A stretch of 17,464 nucleotides of DNA, taken from assembly GCA_003454835.1 (NCBI GenBank), contig DMTA01000014.1, positions 420 to 17,883 on the forward strand, given 5' to 3'. The notes below the pieces were generated by a model. That model was not told the DNA's origin, did no database searches, and saw only the letters and a list, made by a program, of their open reading frames with translations. Origin of the DNA: Achromobacter sp. (GTDB lineage: Bacteria; Pseudomonadota; Gammaproteobacteria; Burkholderiales; Burkholderiaceae_B). The translations under genes were made by a program, and so were the position numbers. The stretch's first letter is position 1. Every line of letters begins with the position of its first letter. Positions 8,060-15,488 of the stretch are shown here, in pieces.

Positions 8060-8743
8060 ATGAACTCCCTGAACCAGTTTCTTTTCGGCATCTATCCGTA
8101 CATCGCGCTGACCATCTTCCTGCTCGGCAGCCTGGCGCGCTTTGAACGCGAGCAATACACCTGGAAGTCCGACAGCTCGCAACTGCTGCACCGCGGCCAG
8201 TTGCGTCTGGGCAACATCCTTTTCCACATCGGCATCATCGGCCTGTTCTTCGGGCACATGGCCGGCCTGCTGACCCCCGTCGTCGTGTGGGACACGCTGG
8301 GCGTCTCGCACTCGCTCAAGCAGATGGTCGCCATGGTGGCCGGCGGCGTGATGGGCGGGCTCTGCCTGATTGGCCTGCTCATCCTGATCCACCGCCGCCT
8401 GACCGATCCGCGCATTGCGCACGCCACGCGGCCGGGCGACAAGATCCTGCTGCTCTGGATCCTGGTGACCCTGCTGCTGGGCCTTTCCACGATCGTGCTG
8501 TCGGCCGGCCACATGGACGGTGAAATGATGGTGCACCTGATGACCTGGGCGCAGCACATCGTCACGTTCCAGGGCGACGCCGCAAGCTACATCGCCGGCG
8601 TGCCGCTGCTCTTCAAGGCGCACCTGTTCATGGGCCTCACGCTGTTCGTGATCTTCCCGTTCACCCGCCTGGTGCACGTCTGGAGCGGCTTTGCGTCGAT
8701 CGGCTACCTGGGCCGGGCCTGGCAACTCGTCCGTCCGCGCTGA
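8060..8743 (+). CDS. narI: Nitrate reductase cytochrome b subunit NarI
   Basis: This 227-residue membrane subunit oxidises quinol at the periplasmic side and passes electrons through two b hemes to NarH, releasing protons outside. Five hydrophobic helices are apparent, starting at the N-terminus (FLFGIYPYIALTIFLLGSL), as in E. coli NarI (225 residues). The four heme-ligand histidines align well: H56 in LFHIG, H66 in FGHMAG, H188 in KAHLFMG and H206 in VHVWSG. An AGGA at 8047-8050 serves as ribosome-binding site. The gene completes the narGHJI set, and a 21-base gap with TAGGAG precedes the parvulin gene, so the transcript very likely continues. Confidence 0.97.
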   Translation: MNSLNQFLFGIYPYIALTIFLLGSLARFEREQYTWKSDSSQLLHRGQLRLGNILFHIGIIGLFFGHMAGLLTPVVVWDTLGVSHSLKQMVAMVAGGVMGGLCLIGLLILIHRRLTDPRIAHATRPGDKILLLWILVTLLLGLSTIVLSAGHMDGEMMVHLMTWAQHIVTFQGDAASYIAGVPLLFKAHLFMGLTLFVIFPFTRLVHVWSGFASIGYLGRAWQLVRPR

Positions 8744-8764
8744 TCCACCGTCTAGGAGCCGAAC

Positions 8765-9526
8765 ATGCCTGTCATCGTCAATGGCGTCGAACTGAACGAC
8801 GTGGATCTGGAACGTGAACTGCCCTTGCACGCCGAGGCCGGCAACCCCATGCGCGAGGCCGTCACAGCCCTGGTGCTGCGGCGCGTCCTGCTGGACGAGG
8901 CCGGCCGGCAAGGCTTGGATGTGTCCGACGAGGAAAGCGCCATCGGGGCCTTGCTCGCCAGCCAGGCCCCGGCGCCCGAAGCCGACGACCAGGCGTGCCG
9001 GCGCTTCTACCAGATGCACCCCGAGCGCTTCATGGTGGGTGAACTGGTTGAAGCCGACCACATCCTGTTCCAGGTCACGCCCGACGTGAACCTGGACATG
9101 CTGAAGGCGCATGCCAATGTGGTGCTGACCGAACTGCTGGCCGATCCCTCGCGGTTCGCGGAAGTTGCGCGCGAGCAATCCAATTGCCCGTCCGCCGCCA
9201 TCGGCGGCAATCTGGGCCAACTCGGGCGCGGCGATACCGTGCCGGAGTTCGAACGCGCGGTGTTCGCGCTACCTTCGGGCGGGCTGCTGCCGCAACTGCT
9301 GCAGACGCGCCACGGGCTGCATATCGTGCGTGTCACACGCCGCGTCGAGGGCCGCCTGCTGCCGTACGAGCACGTCGCAACGCAGATTGCCACGGCGCTC
9401 ACCACCATGAGCCGTGACACCGCCTGGCGTCAATACACCAAGCTGCTGGTTGGGCGCGCCAAGATCTCCGGCATCGATCTGGACGACGGCGAACCCGAAC
9501 GGGTCTTCGCCGGGAGCGCCGCATGA
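8765..9526 (+). CDS. Cytosolic PpiC/NifM-like parvulin peptidyl-prolyl isomerase of the nar operon
   Basis: This 253-residue protein has an N-terminal helical region (about 1-92) and a parvulin domain (about 95-192) containing ADHILFQV, the SNCPSAAIGGNLGQLG segment near 139-154, and GLHIVRV at 184-190. These are the conserved strands and active-site face of PpiC-type isomerases. No signal peptide or membrane anchor is visible, so unlike SurA or PpiD it should act in the cytoplasm, as the nitrogenase maturation factor NifM does. A parvulin follows narI in several beta- and gammaproteobacteria, for example Pseudomonas aeruginosa, which suggests help in folding NarG or NarH. Direct evidence for that role is not known to me. 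TAGGAGC (8753-8759) is the ribosome-binding site, and its stop overlaps the moaA start. Confidence 0.9.
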   Translation: MPVIVNGVELNDVDLERELPLHAEAGNPMREAVTALVLRRVLLDEAGRQGLDVSDEESAIGALLASQAPAPEADDQACRRFYQMHPERFMVGELVEADHILFQVTPDVNLDMLKAHANVVLTELLADPSRFAEVAREQSNCPSAAIGGNLGQLGRGDTVPEFERAVFALPSGGLLPQLLQTRHGLHIVRVTRRVEGRLLPYEHVATQIATALTTMSRDTAWRQYTKLLVGRAKISGIDLDDGEPERVFAGSAA

Positions 9527-10521
9527 TGGACGAGCCAGCCCCTGCCGTATTGGCGGACGGCTTCGGCCGTCGCATCGACTATCTGCGGGTCTCGGTGACC
9601 GATCGCTGCGACCTGCGGTGCAGCTACTGCCTGCCCAAGGACTTCAAGGGCTTTGAGACGCCGGCCAACTGGATGTCGCACGACGAAATGGCCCGGCTGG
9701 TCGGGTTGTTCGTGGGCCTGGGCGTCGCCAAGGTCCGGCTGACCGGGGGCGAGCCGCTGCTGCGCAAGGGCGTAACCGGGTTGGCCGCCACCATCGCCGC
9801 CATGCCCGGGCTGCGCGACCTGTCCGTGTCCACCAACGCCACCCAGCTTGTGCGCCATGCCCAGTCGCTTCGTGCGGCTGGTGTAAGCCGGCTGAACATC
9901 AGCCTGGATACGCTGGACGCCGCGGCGTTCTCGCAGATCACCGGGCGCGACTGCCTGGATTCGGTGCTGGCCGGACTGGCGGCTGCCCGGGAAGCCGGCT
10001 TTTCCCCCATCAAACTCAATAGCGTGGTGCATGCCGCCACGCCCGAATCCGAAGTTCGCCGCCTGCTGTCCTATGCCGTGGAGCAAGGCTTCGTGCTGCG
10101 CCTGATCGAACCCATGCCCATGGGCGAATGCGGCCGCGGCTTTGCACACACCGACCTGAATGCGATGGGCGCGCGCCTGGCGGCCGATGCCGGTCTGGTG
10201 CCGTCGCTGGCGGAATCGCGCAACGGCCCGGCGCGTTACTGGACAAGCGGGCAGGGCGCGCCCGTGCTGGGTGTCATCACGCCCATGTCGCGCCATTTCT
10301 GTGCCACCTGCAACCGCGTGCGGTTGGGCGTGGACGGCACCTTGTATCTATGCCTGGGCCAGGAAGACCAGGTGCCGCTCGGACAGCTGCTGCGCGCGGG
10401 CGCCAGCGACGCCGAGCTCATCCAGGCCATCCGGGCGGGCATCGCAGCCAAGCCCGAACGCCATGATTTCAACGCGCGGCCCGAACGCATCGTGCGCTTC
10501 ATGGCGCAAACGGGAGGCTGA
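9523..10521 (+). CDS. moaA: GTP 3',8-cyclase MoaA (molybdenum cofactor step 1)
   Basis: This 332-residue radical-SAM enzyme starts molybdopterin synthesis by converting GTP to 3',8-cyclo-H2GTP. The N-terminal [4Fe-4S] cluster motif is C29-x3-C33-x2-C36 in TDRCDLRCSYC. The SAM-binding GGEP follows at 75-78. The C-terminal, substrate-binding cluster uses C260 and C263 in FCATCNRVRL and C277 in LYLCLGQ. The protein ends in the conserved Gly-Gly (MAQTGG), which is needed for catalysis in the family. Two consecutive ATG codons are present at 9523 and 9526; the first overlaps the parvulin stop. No moaC, moaD, moaE or mog gene is in the window, so this is likely an extra, nar-linked moaA supplying cofactor under nitrate-respiring conditions. 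Confidence 0.96.
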   Translation: MMDEPAPAVLADGFGRRIDYLRVSVTDRCDLRCSYCLPKDFKGFETPANWMSHDEMARLVGLFVGLGVAKVRLTGGEPLLRKGVTGLAATIAAMPGLRDLSVSTNATQLVRHAQSLRAAGVSRLNISLDTLDAAAFSQITGRDCLDSVLAGLAAAREAGFSPIKLNSVVHAATPESEVRRLLSYAVEQGFVLRLIEPMPMGECGRGFAHTDLNAMGARLAADAGLVPSLAESRNGPARYWTSGQGAPVLGVITPMSRHFCATCNRVRLGVDGTLYLCLGQEDQVPLGQLLRAGASDAELIQAIRAGIAAKPERHDFNARPERIVRFMAQTGG

Positions 10522-10522
10522 C

Positions 10523-11188
10523 ATGCAAGATCTTGAACGACTCGTCGGCGGCTTTCAGCGCTTTCAGCAGCAATACTACGAAGACGCGCCGTCGCTGTAT
10601 CGCAATTTGCGCGATGGCCAGCATCCCAGCACGCTGCTGATCGGCTGTTGCGATTCGCGGGTGGATCCGGCCATGCTGCTGGGGTGTGATCCCGGCGACA
10701 TCTTCACCGTGCGCAACGTGGCGAATCTGGTGCCGCCGTGCAGCAAGGACCGGGGCCTGCAGGGCGTGCTGGCGGCTATCCAGTTTGCGGTCGAGCAATT
10801 GCAGGTCAGCCGCATCATCGTGCTGGGTCACGCGCAATGTGGTGGCATCCGCGCACTGATGGAGCGGGGCATCCGCCGCGATGGCGAAACCGACTATCTG
10901 GGACGCTGGATGGACATTGCCGAGCCGGCGCGCGAGCAGGTGCTGCGGCAGATGCCGGATGCCTCAAAGGAAGAGCGCCGGCGTGCCTGCGAACAGGCTT
11001 CCATCCTGATTTCGCTGCGCAATCTTGAAGATCTGCCGTTTGTACGGCGGGCGGTCGACGCGGGCAGCCTGTCGCTGCATGGCTGGTATTTCGACCTGGT
11101 GGCGGGCGCTTTGCTGGCATACTCCCCGCGGGCGGACACATTTCTGCCCATCGTATGCCCCTTGCTGACGGAACCCGCCCTCGTATGA
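10523..11188 (+). CDS. Beta-class carbonic anhydrase inside the nar operon
   Basis: This 221-residue cytosolic zinc enzyme interconverts CO2 and bicarbonate. The active-site signature is complete: C42 and the D44-R46 dyad in GCCDSRVDP, then H103 and C106 in LGHAQCGG, giving the Cys-His-Cys zinc site of beta-carbonic anhydrases. The N-terminal helix with FQRFQQQYY, the [10 protein letters not shown] segment (63-72) and the length fit the bacterial Can-like group. I placed the start at ATG 10523, one base after the moaA stop; the open frame extends further upstream but only as an out-of-frame shadow of moaA. GGGAGG at 10512-10517 is a good ribosome-binding site. The stop overlaps the mobB start. 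A link to nitrate respiration (bicarbonate supply or pH control) is inference only. Confidence 0.93.
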   Translation: MQDLERLVGGFQRFQQQYYEDAPSLYRNLRDGQHPSTLLIGCCDSRVDPAMLLGCDPGDIFTVRNVANLVPPCSKDRGLQGVLAAIQFAVEQLQVSRIIVLGHAQCGGIRALMERGIRRDGETDYLGRWMDIAEPAREQVLRQMPDASKEERRRACEQASILISLRNLEDLPFVRRAVDAGSLSLHGWYFDLVAGALLAYSPRADTFLPIVCPLLTEPALV

Positions 11189-11682
11189 CTCCCGTATTCG
11201 GTATCGCCGGCCGCTCAGGCAGCGGCAAAACCACCCTGATCGAAGCCATGCTGCCGCTGCTTGGCGCGCGCGGACTGCGCGTGAGCGTCATCAAGCACAG
11301 CCATCACGACTTTCAAATGGAACCGCCGGGCAAGGACAGCGCGCGATTTCGCACCGCCGGCGCGCAAGAGGTCATGATCGCCTCGCCGTACCGTTATGCC
11401 ATCGTGCACGAACTCCGGGACGCGCCGGAACCCACGCTCGATGCGCAACTCGCGCGGCTGTCGCCTGCTGACCTGGTGCTGGTCGAAGGCTTCAAGCAGG
11501 CAGCGATTCCGCGCATCGAGGTCTACCGTCCGGCACTCGGCAAGCCGCCGCTGCACACCGAGGACCCCACGTTTCTGGCGGTCGTGACCGACTCCCCGCT
11601 GGACATTGCCTTGCCCTGTCTGCCGCTGAATGAACCTGCCCAGGTTGCGGATTTTCTGTGCCGCACGCTTGGACTGCGTTGA
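11185..11682 (+). CDS. mobB: Molybdopterin-guanine dinucleotide biosynthesis adapter MobB
   Basis: This 165-residue P-loop GTP-binding protein assists MobA and target insertion of the bis-MGD cofactor. The Walker A motif is GRSGSGKT at 9-16. Family motifs VIKHSHHDF (35-43), [13 protein letters not shown] (48-60) and LVLVEGFK (97-104) follow in the usual order. I chose ATG 11185 because it overlaps the carbonic anhydrase stop (ATGA) and puts the P-loop at the normal distance from the N-terminus; an earlier in-frame ATG at 11155 would add ten residues that overlap the upstream gene. Its partner mobA ends at the left edge of the window, so the two Mob genes flank the nitrate reductase cluster. 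Confidence 0.95.
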   Translation: MTPVFGIAGRSGSGKTTLIEAMLPLLGARGLRVSVIKHSHHDFQMEPPGKDSARFRTAGAQEVMIASPYRYAIVHELRDAPEPTLDAQLARLSPADLVLVEGFKQAAIPRIEVYRPALGKPPLHTEDPTFLAVVTDSPLDIALPCLPLNEPAQVADFLCRTLGLR

Positions 11683-11736
11683 TCGCGTGTGTGACGGAAT
11701 GGGCACGCGCGCGCCGAATTGCCGGCGGGAAGCGAC

Positions 11737-11742
11737 TACACT
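11737..11742 (+). promoter_or_regulatory. Candidate -10 element for narX
   Basis: The 93-base gap between mobB and narX contains TACACT (4 of 6 matches to TATAAT), giving a predicted start near 11749 and a leader of about 27 bases. No good -35 element is found at 16-18 bases spacing, and no FNR box is present. narX could instead be read through from the upstream operon. The gap shows no clear terminator. Confidence 0.2.
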
Positions 11743-11775
11743 GACACCCGAACCGCGCTCCCAGTCCCGACATTC

Positions 11776-13713
11776 ATGAAGTCCACCGATACCGCCGCCC
11801 AAACCGACGCGCTGCCATCGCCCCGGCACCGCCTGTCCACGCGCATCGTGGCAAGCTCACTGCTGGCGCTGATCGTCGTGCTGTCCATGGTCAGTTGGAC
11901 GCTGTGGCTGTCCTGGCAACTGGAAGGCGCGGGCGCGGCCATCAACGATACCGGCAGTTTGCGCATGCGGGCCAACCGCGTCGCCGTCGAGCTGATGCGG
12001 CCGCAAGCCGGGCGCGAAGTGCGCACCACCGAGCAGATCGCGATTCTTGACGAAACCATCGCCCGGCTGGCGCGGGGCAATCCCGCGCGGCCGTTATTCA
12101 TTCCCAACGACAACGCCATCCGCGCCCAGTGGCACGACGTGGCCGCGTACTGGCGCGACATCATGAAGCCTGCGGCGTTGCGGTCAATGGGCCAGCCGGA
12201 CGCCTCAAGCTACCTGGAAACACTGCCCGAATTCGTTGCCCGCGCCGATACGCTGGTGCGCATGATCGAACAGGACAACGCCGGCAAGACCACGTCGCTG
12301 CGGCTATCGCAGGGCGTGCTGGCGGCGATTGCCAGCGCGGGTACGTTGGCCATGATCTACCTGCTGTACCTGTGGATCATTTCGCCCGTGTTGCGCCTGC
12401 GCGACGGCTTGCAGCGCATGGCGGACCGCGAATTCAGCACCCGCTTGCCCGTGGAAAGCCAGGACGAGTTCGGCGTGCTGGCCCGCGGCTACAACCGCAT
12501 GGCCGACGAACTGCAAGACCTGTACACCAGCCTGGAGCAGCGGGTTGAACAAAAAACGGCGCAGCTTGCCGCGCAAAACCGCGACATCGGTGCGCTGTAC
12601 GACATGGCGGCGTTCCTGAATCAGCCCAACGAGATCGAAGCCATGTGCGATGGCTTTCTGCGTCGCGTCATGCTGCAGTTCGACGCGGACGCCGGCAGCA
12701 TTCGCGCGCTGGATCCCAACAACGAGAAGCTCAACCTCGTGGTGTCGGTGGGCCTGTCCGACGAACTGATCGAATCCGAACACTGCATGAAGGTCGACGA
12801 CTGCTATTGCGGTGTTGCTACCCGCCAGGCGGGGGTCATCGTCATCCAGGATTTCCGTCATTCGCCGCCCGAACTGGATCTGAATTGCCAGCGCGACGGC
12901 TTTGCCAGCGTGGCGGTGTTCCGCATCGTGACGCGTGACGAAGTCCTGGGGTCGTATTCGCTGCATTTCCGCACGCAGCGCCGCCTGCTTGCTTCCGAGT
13001 CGCAACTGCTGGAAACGCTGGGGCAGCACCTGGGCGTGGCGCTGGACAATCGGCGCCTGAGCGCGCAGGCGCGCCAGCTGGCGGTCGTGCAAGAGCGCGG
13101 GCTGGTGGCACAGGGCCTGCACGACAGTCTGGCGCAGGGGCTGAACTTCCTCAACTTGCAGCTGCAGATGCTGGATGCCGCCATCAAGCGCGGCGACGAA
13201 GAAGAGGTCAGCGAAATCCTGCCGCTCTTGCGCACCGGTGTGGACGAGAGCTACCAGGACGTGCGCGAGCTCCTGACCAACTTCCGCAGCAAGCTGTCGC
13301 AAGGCGACCTGCAGGCGGCCATTGAAGACACCGTGGCGCGTTTCCGCCGCCAGACCGCCATCGAAACCGACCTGACATTCAACCAGGGCGAAGGCGCGCA
13401 GCTGCAGCCCGAACAACAACTGCAGGTGCTGTTCATTCTGCAGGAAGCGCTGTCCAATGTGCGCAAGCATTCCGAAGCCAGCCGCGTGCGCATCGCCGTG
13501 GAGAACGGCCGGGACTTCACCCTGCTGATCGCCGACGACGGGCAGGGCTATGACCCGGCCGACGTCGCCGAGCGGGGCGAGTCCCATGTGGGCCTGCACA
13601 TCATGCGCGAGCGCGCCGCCCGGATGCGCGCCGTGATAAAACTCGAATCGCAGCCCGGCGCCGGCACGCGCGTGGCGCTCACCCTGCCTGGCGCCGAACG
13701 CCAGGCCGCCTGA
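11776..13713 (+). CDS. narX: Nitrate/nitrite sensor histidine kinase NarX
   Basis: This 645-residue inner-membrane kinase senses periplasmic nitrate/nitrite and phosphorylates NarL. Transmembrane helix 1 is at about 24-47. The ligand-binding P-box follows directly: GAGAAINDTGSLRMRANR, about 51-68, with the conserved arginine between two helices. TM2 is at about 180-202 and leads to HAMP (about 203-255). A central GAF-like region contains a cysteine cluster (C291, C337, C343, C345, C371), as in NarX proteins. The HisKA_3 dimerisation motif is GLHDSLAQGL with phospho-acceptor H449. The ATPase has the N-box ALSNVRKHSE (N561), DDGQGY at 587-592 and GLHIMRERA. An upstream TTG at 11719 is in frame, but I prefer ATG 11776, since no ribosome-binding site supports the TTG and the added residues are not conserved-looking. 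narL follows after 13 bases. Confidence 0.94.
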   Translation: MKSTDTAAQTDALPSPRHRLSTRIVASSLLALIVVLSMVSWTLWLSWQLEGAGAAINDTGSLRMRANRVAVELMRPQAGREVRTTEQIAILDETIARLARGNPARPLFIPNDNAIRAQWHDVAAYWRDIMKPAALRSMGQPDASSYLETLPEFVARADTLVRMIEQDNAGKTTSLRLSQGVLAAIASAGTLAMIYLLYLWIISPVLRLRDGLQRMADREFSTRLPVESQDEFGVLARGYNRMADELQDLYTSLEQRVEQKTAQLAAQNRDIGALYDMAAFLNQPNEIEAMCDGFLRRVMLQFDADAGSIRALDPNNEKLNLVVSVGLSDELIESEHCMKVDDCYCGVATRQAGVIVIQDFRHSPPELDLNCQRDGFASVAVFRIVTRDEVLGSYSLHFRTQRRLLASESQLLETLGQHLGVALDNRRLSAQARQLAVVQERGLVAQGLHDSLAQGLNFLNLQLQMLDAAIKRGDEEEVSEILPLLRTGVDESYQDVRELLTNFRSKLSQGDLQAAIEDTVARFRRQTAIETDLTFNQGEGAQLQPEQQLQVLFILQEALSNVRKHSEASRVRIAVENGRDFTLLIADDGQGYDPADVAERGESHVGLHIMRERAARMRAVIKLESQPGAGTRVALTLPGAERQAA

Positions 13714-13726
13714 ATCCCTGCCCATT

Positions 13727-14389
13727 ATGACCATCCGCATCCTGCTCATCGACGACCACACCCTGTTCCGCTCCGGTGTCCGCCTGCTGTTGCAGCGCCA
13801 GCCCGACTTCGAAGTCGTTGCCGAGGCGGGGGACGGCGTCGAGGGCCTGAAGCGCGCCAAGGAACTGAAACCCGACGTCGTGCTGCTGGACCTGAACCTG
13901 CCCGGCCTGTCGGGTCTGGAAACGCTGCAACTCCTGACGCAGGATCTTCCCGGCTGCGCGGTCATCATCCTGACCGTCTCGGAAGAAGCCGACGAGCTTG
14001 GCCAGGCGCTACGCGACGGCGCCCGCGGCTATCTCGTCAAGAACATCGACGCGGACGCGCTGGTGTCTGCCATCCGCCGCGCCGCCAACGGCGAGGCCGT
14101 CATTGCGGACAGCATGACGGCCAAGCTGGTGGAGCAGTTTCGCGGACAGGCCAGCCAGACGCCTGCGCCACCCGGCACGGCCGAGCGCCACCGCCTGACC
14201 GCACGCGAAACGCAGATCGTGCAATGGCTGGCGCGCGGCGCCAGCAATAAGGTCATTGCGCGCGAACTGGATGTCAGCGAAAGCACCGTCAAGATCCATG
14301 TGCAGAACGTGCTGAAAAAGCTCAATCTGACCAGCCGCGTTCAGGTGGCGGTGTATGCGGTCGAGCGCGGCCTGTACACCGAGGAATAG
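13727..14389 (+). CDS. narL: Nitrate/nitrite response regulator NarL (LuxR family)
   Basis: This 220-residue response regulator is the partner of the adjacent NarX. The receiver domain (about 1-120) has the acidic pair D9/D10, phospho-acceptor D55 in LLDLNLPG, T83 in LTVSEE and K105 in LVKNI. A linker of about 30 residues, proline/glutamine-rich, leads to the LuxR-type helix-turn-helix (about 155-212) with LTARETQIVQWLARGASNKV, then ELDVSESTVKIHVQNVLKKL. In the known family, phosphorylated NarL binds TACYYMT heptamers to activate narG-type promoters and repress other anaerobic pathways. The gene lies 13 bases after narX, so they share a transcript, although no strong ribosome-binding site is seen before ATG 13727. 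E. coli NarL is 216 residues. Confidence 0.95.
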   Translation: MTIRILLIDDHTLFRSGVRLLLQRQPDFEVVAEAGDGVEGLKRAKELKPDVVLLDLNLPGLSGLETLQLLTQDLPGCAVIILTVSEEADELGQALRDGARGYLVKNIDADALVSAIRRAANGEAVIADSMTAKLVEQFRGQASQTPAPPGTAERHRLTARETQIVQWLARGASNKVIARELDVSESTVKIHVQNVLKKLNLTSRVQVAVYAVERGLYTEE

Positions 14390-14407
14390 TCCGATAAAAA
14401 GGCGCCA

Positions 14408-14430
14408 CGCGCGCCGCGCGGTTTGATTTT
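14408..14430 (+). terminator. Weak terminator-like hairpin after narL
   Basis: CGCGC (14408-14412) pairs with GCGCG (14416-14420) around a 3-base GCC loop, followed by GTTTGATTTT. It starts 18 bases past the narL stop. The stem is short and the T-run is broken, so termination would be partial. The T-rich part overlaps the FNR-like box of the next operon. Confidence 0.3.
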
Positions 14431-14471
14431 CGACAAGGCCCGGGGGACGGGCGGCCCATAGACTGGCCGTC
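14423..14471 (+). promoter_or_regulatory. Imperfect FNR/ANR box and -10 element for ubiUVT
   Basis: TTGATTTTCGACAA at 14423-14436 matches the FNR/ANR consensus at 8 of 10 specified bases: a perfect left half TTGAT and a right half GACAA against ATCAA. The centre is 14429.5. TAGACT at 14459-14464 (4 of 6 to TATAAT) lies exactly where a class II FNR promoter needs its -10, predicting transcription from about 14471. That is one base before the ubiU ATG, so the message would be leaderless. UbiUVT works without oxygen, so FNR control makes biological sense, but the site is imperfect and untested. Confidence 0.5.
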
Positions 14472-15488
14472 ATGCAAACTCGAACCTCTCCCATAGAGCT
14501 CGTGGCCCCGGCAGGCAGTCTGGCCGCCTTGAAAGCGGCGATTGAAGCGGGCGCCGACACCGTCTATCTCGGGCTCAAGAACGCCACCAACGCCCGCAAT
14601 TTTGCTGGGCTCAACTTCACCGAATCAGACATCCGCGCCGGCGTCGAACTGGCGCATCGCCACAACCGGCACGTGCTGTTTGCCATCAACACGTTTGTGC
14701 AGGCGGGCCGCATGGCGGAATGGCAAGCCGCCGTCGATGCCGCCCACGACCTGGGCGCCGACGCGGTCATCATGGCCGATCCGGGCCTCTTGGCCTACGC
14801 CAGCGACCGCTATCCCGATCTTCGCCTGCATCTGTCGGTGCAGGGCTCGGCCACCCATACCGACGCCATCGAACTCATGAAGGAACAGTTCGGCATCCGC
14901 CGCGTGGTGCTGCCGCGCGTGCTGACATTGACCGAAGTGGCGCGCATCTGCGCCAACGTCAGTGTCGAGGTCGAGGTCTTTGGTTTCGGCAGTCTGTGCG
15001 TCATGGCCGAGGGCCGGTGCCTGCTGTCGTCGTACGCCACCGGCGACTCTCCCAACAACAAGGGCGTCTGTTCGCCCGCGCACGCGGTGCGCTGGGTCGA
15101 AGAAGACGGCCGCATGGATGCGCGGCTGTCCGGCATTCTCATCGACCGCTACGAACCCGGCGAACCGGCTGCGTACCCCACGCTGTGCAAGGGCCGGTTC
15201 GAAGTGGACGGGCAAGCCGACCACGCATTGGAAGAACCCACCAGCCTGAACGCCATCGGCCTGCTGCCCAAGCTGGCCGAGATGGGCGTGTCCGCCATCA
15301 AGATCGAAGGTCGCCAGCGCAGCCCCGCCTACGTCACGCAGGTGGTGTCCACGCTGCGCGCCGCGCTGGACAGCGTGCATGCAGACGCGGCGCGCTTCTC
15401 TCCGCGCCCCGAATGGAACGCCATGCTGGCGCGCCATGCCGAGGGTTCACAAGTCACACAAGGCGCTTTCGAACGCCCATGGAAATGA
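14472..15488 (+). CDS. ubiU: O2-independent ubiquinone hydroxylase subunit UbiU (U32 peptidase-like)
   Basis: This 338-residue cytosolic [4Fe-4S] protein of the U32 family works with UbiV to hydroxylate the ubiquinone ring without O2. The four cluster cysteines are C176, C183, C200 and C239. Their spacing equals that of E. coli UbiU (C169, C176, C193, C232), with a constant offset of 7 that comes from a 7-residue longer N-terminus. The core begins at IELVAPAGSLAALKAAIEAG, and the loop with NATNARNFAGLNF at 37-49 is characteristic. ATG 14472 has no Shine-Dalgarno sequence upstream and no in-frame ATG until Met81, so the start is fairly secure and probably on a leaderless transcript. Its stop overlaps the ubiV start. 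Confidence 0.95.
   Translation: MQTRTSPIELVAPAGSLAALKAAIEAGADTVYLGLKNATNARNFAGLNFTESDIRAGVELAHRHNRHVLFAINTFVQAGRMAEWQAAVDAAHDLGADAVIMADPGLLAYASDRYPDLRLHLSVQGSATHTDAIELMKEQFGIRRVVLPRVLTLTEVARICANVSVEVEVFGFGSLCVMAEGRCLLSSYATGDSPNNKGVCSPAHAVRWVEEDGRMDARLSGILIDRYEPGEPAAYPTLCKGRFEVDGQADHALEEPTSLNAIGLLPKLAEMGVSAIKIEGRQRSPAYVTQVVSTLRAALDSVHADAARFSPRPEWNAMLARHAEGSQVTQGAFERPWK

Noticed and set aside
5700..9220. Long minus-strand open frames opposite narH and opposite narJ-narI-parvulin
   Set aside because: They are in the same codon-aligned antisense register as the sense genes, which have clear family motifs and intact ligands. These frames are compositional shadows.
10160..10522. N-terminal extension of the carbonic anhydrase frame to 342 residues
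   Set aside because: The upstream part is Arg/Ala/Trp-rich and lies out of frame over moaA; the family start and a good ribosome-binding site fit ATG 10523.
11719..11775. TTG start giving NarX 19 more residues
   Set aside because: No ribosome-binding site precedes it, and ATG 11776 gives a normal short cytoplasmic N-terminus before the first membrane helix.
14720..15484. Extension of the UbiV frame to 552 residues
   Set aside because: The added part is an out-of-frame shadow of ubiU, rich in Arg, and UbiV proteins begin at the FQISVGPLLYYWP segment.
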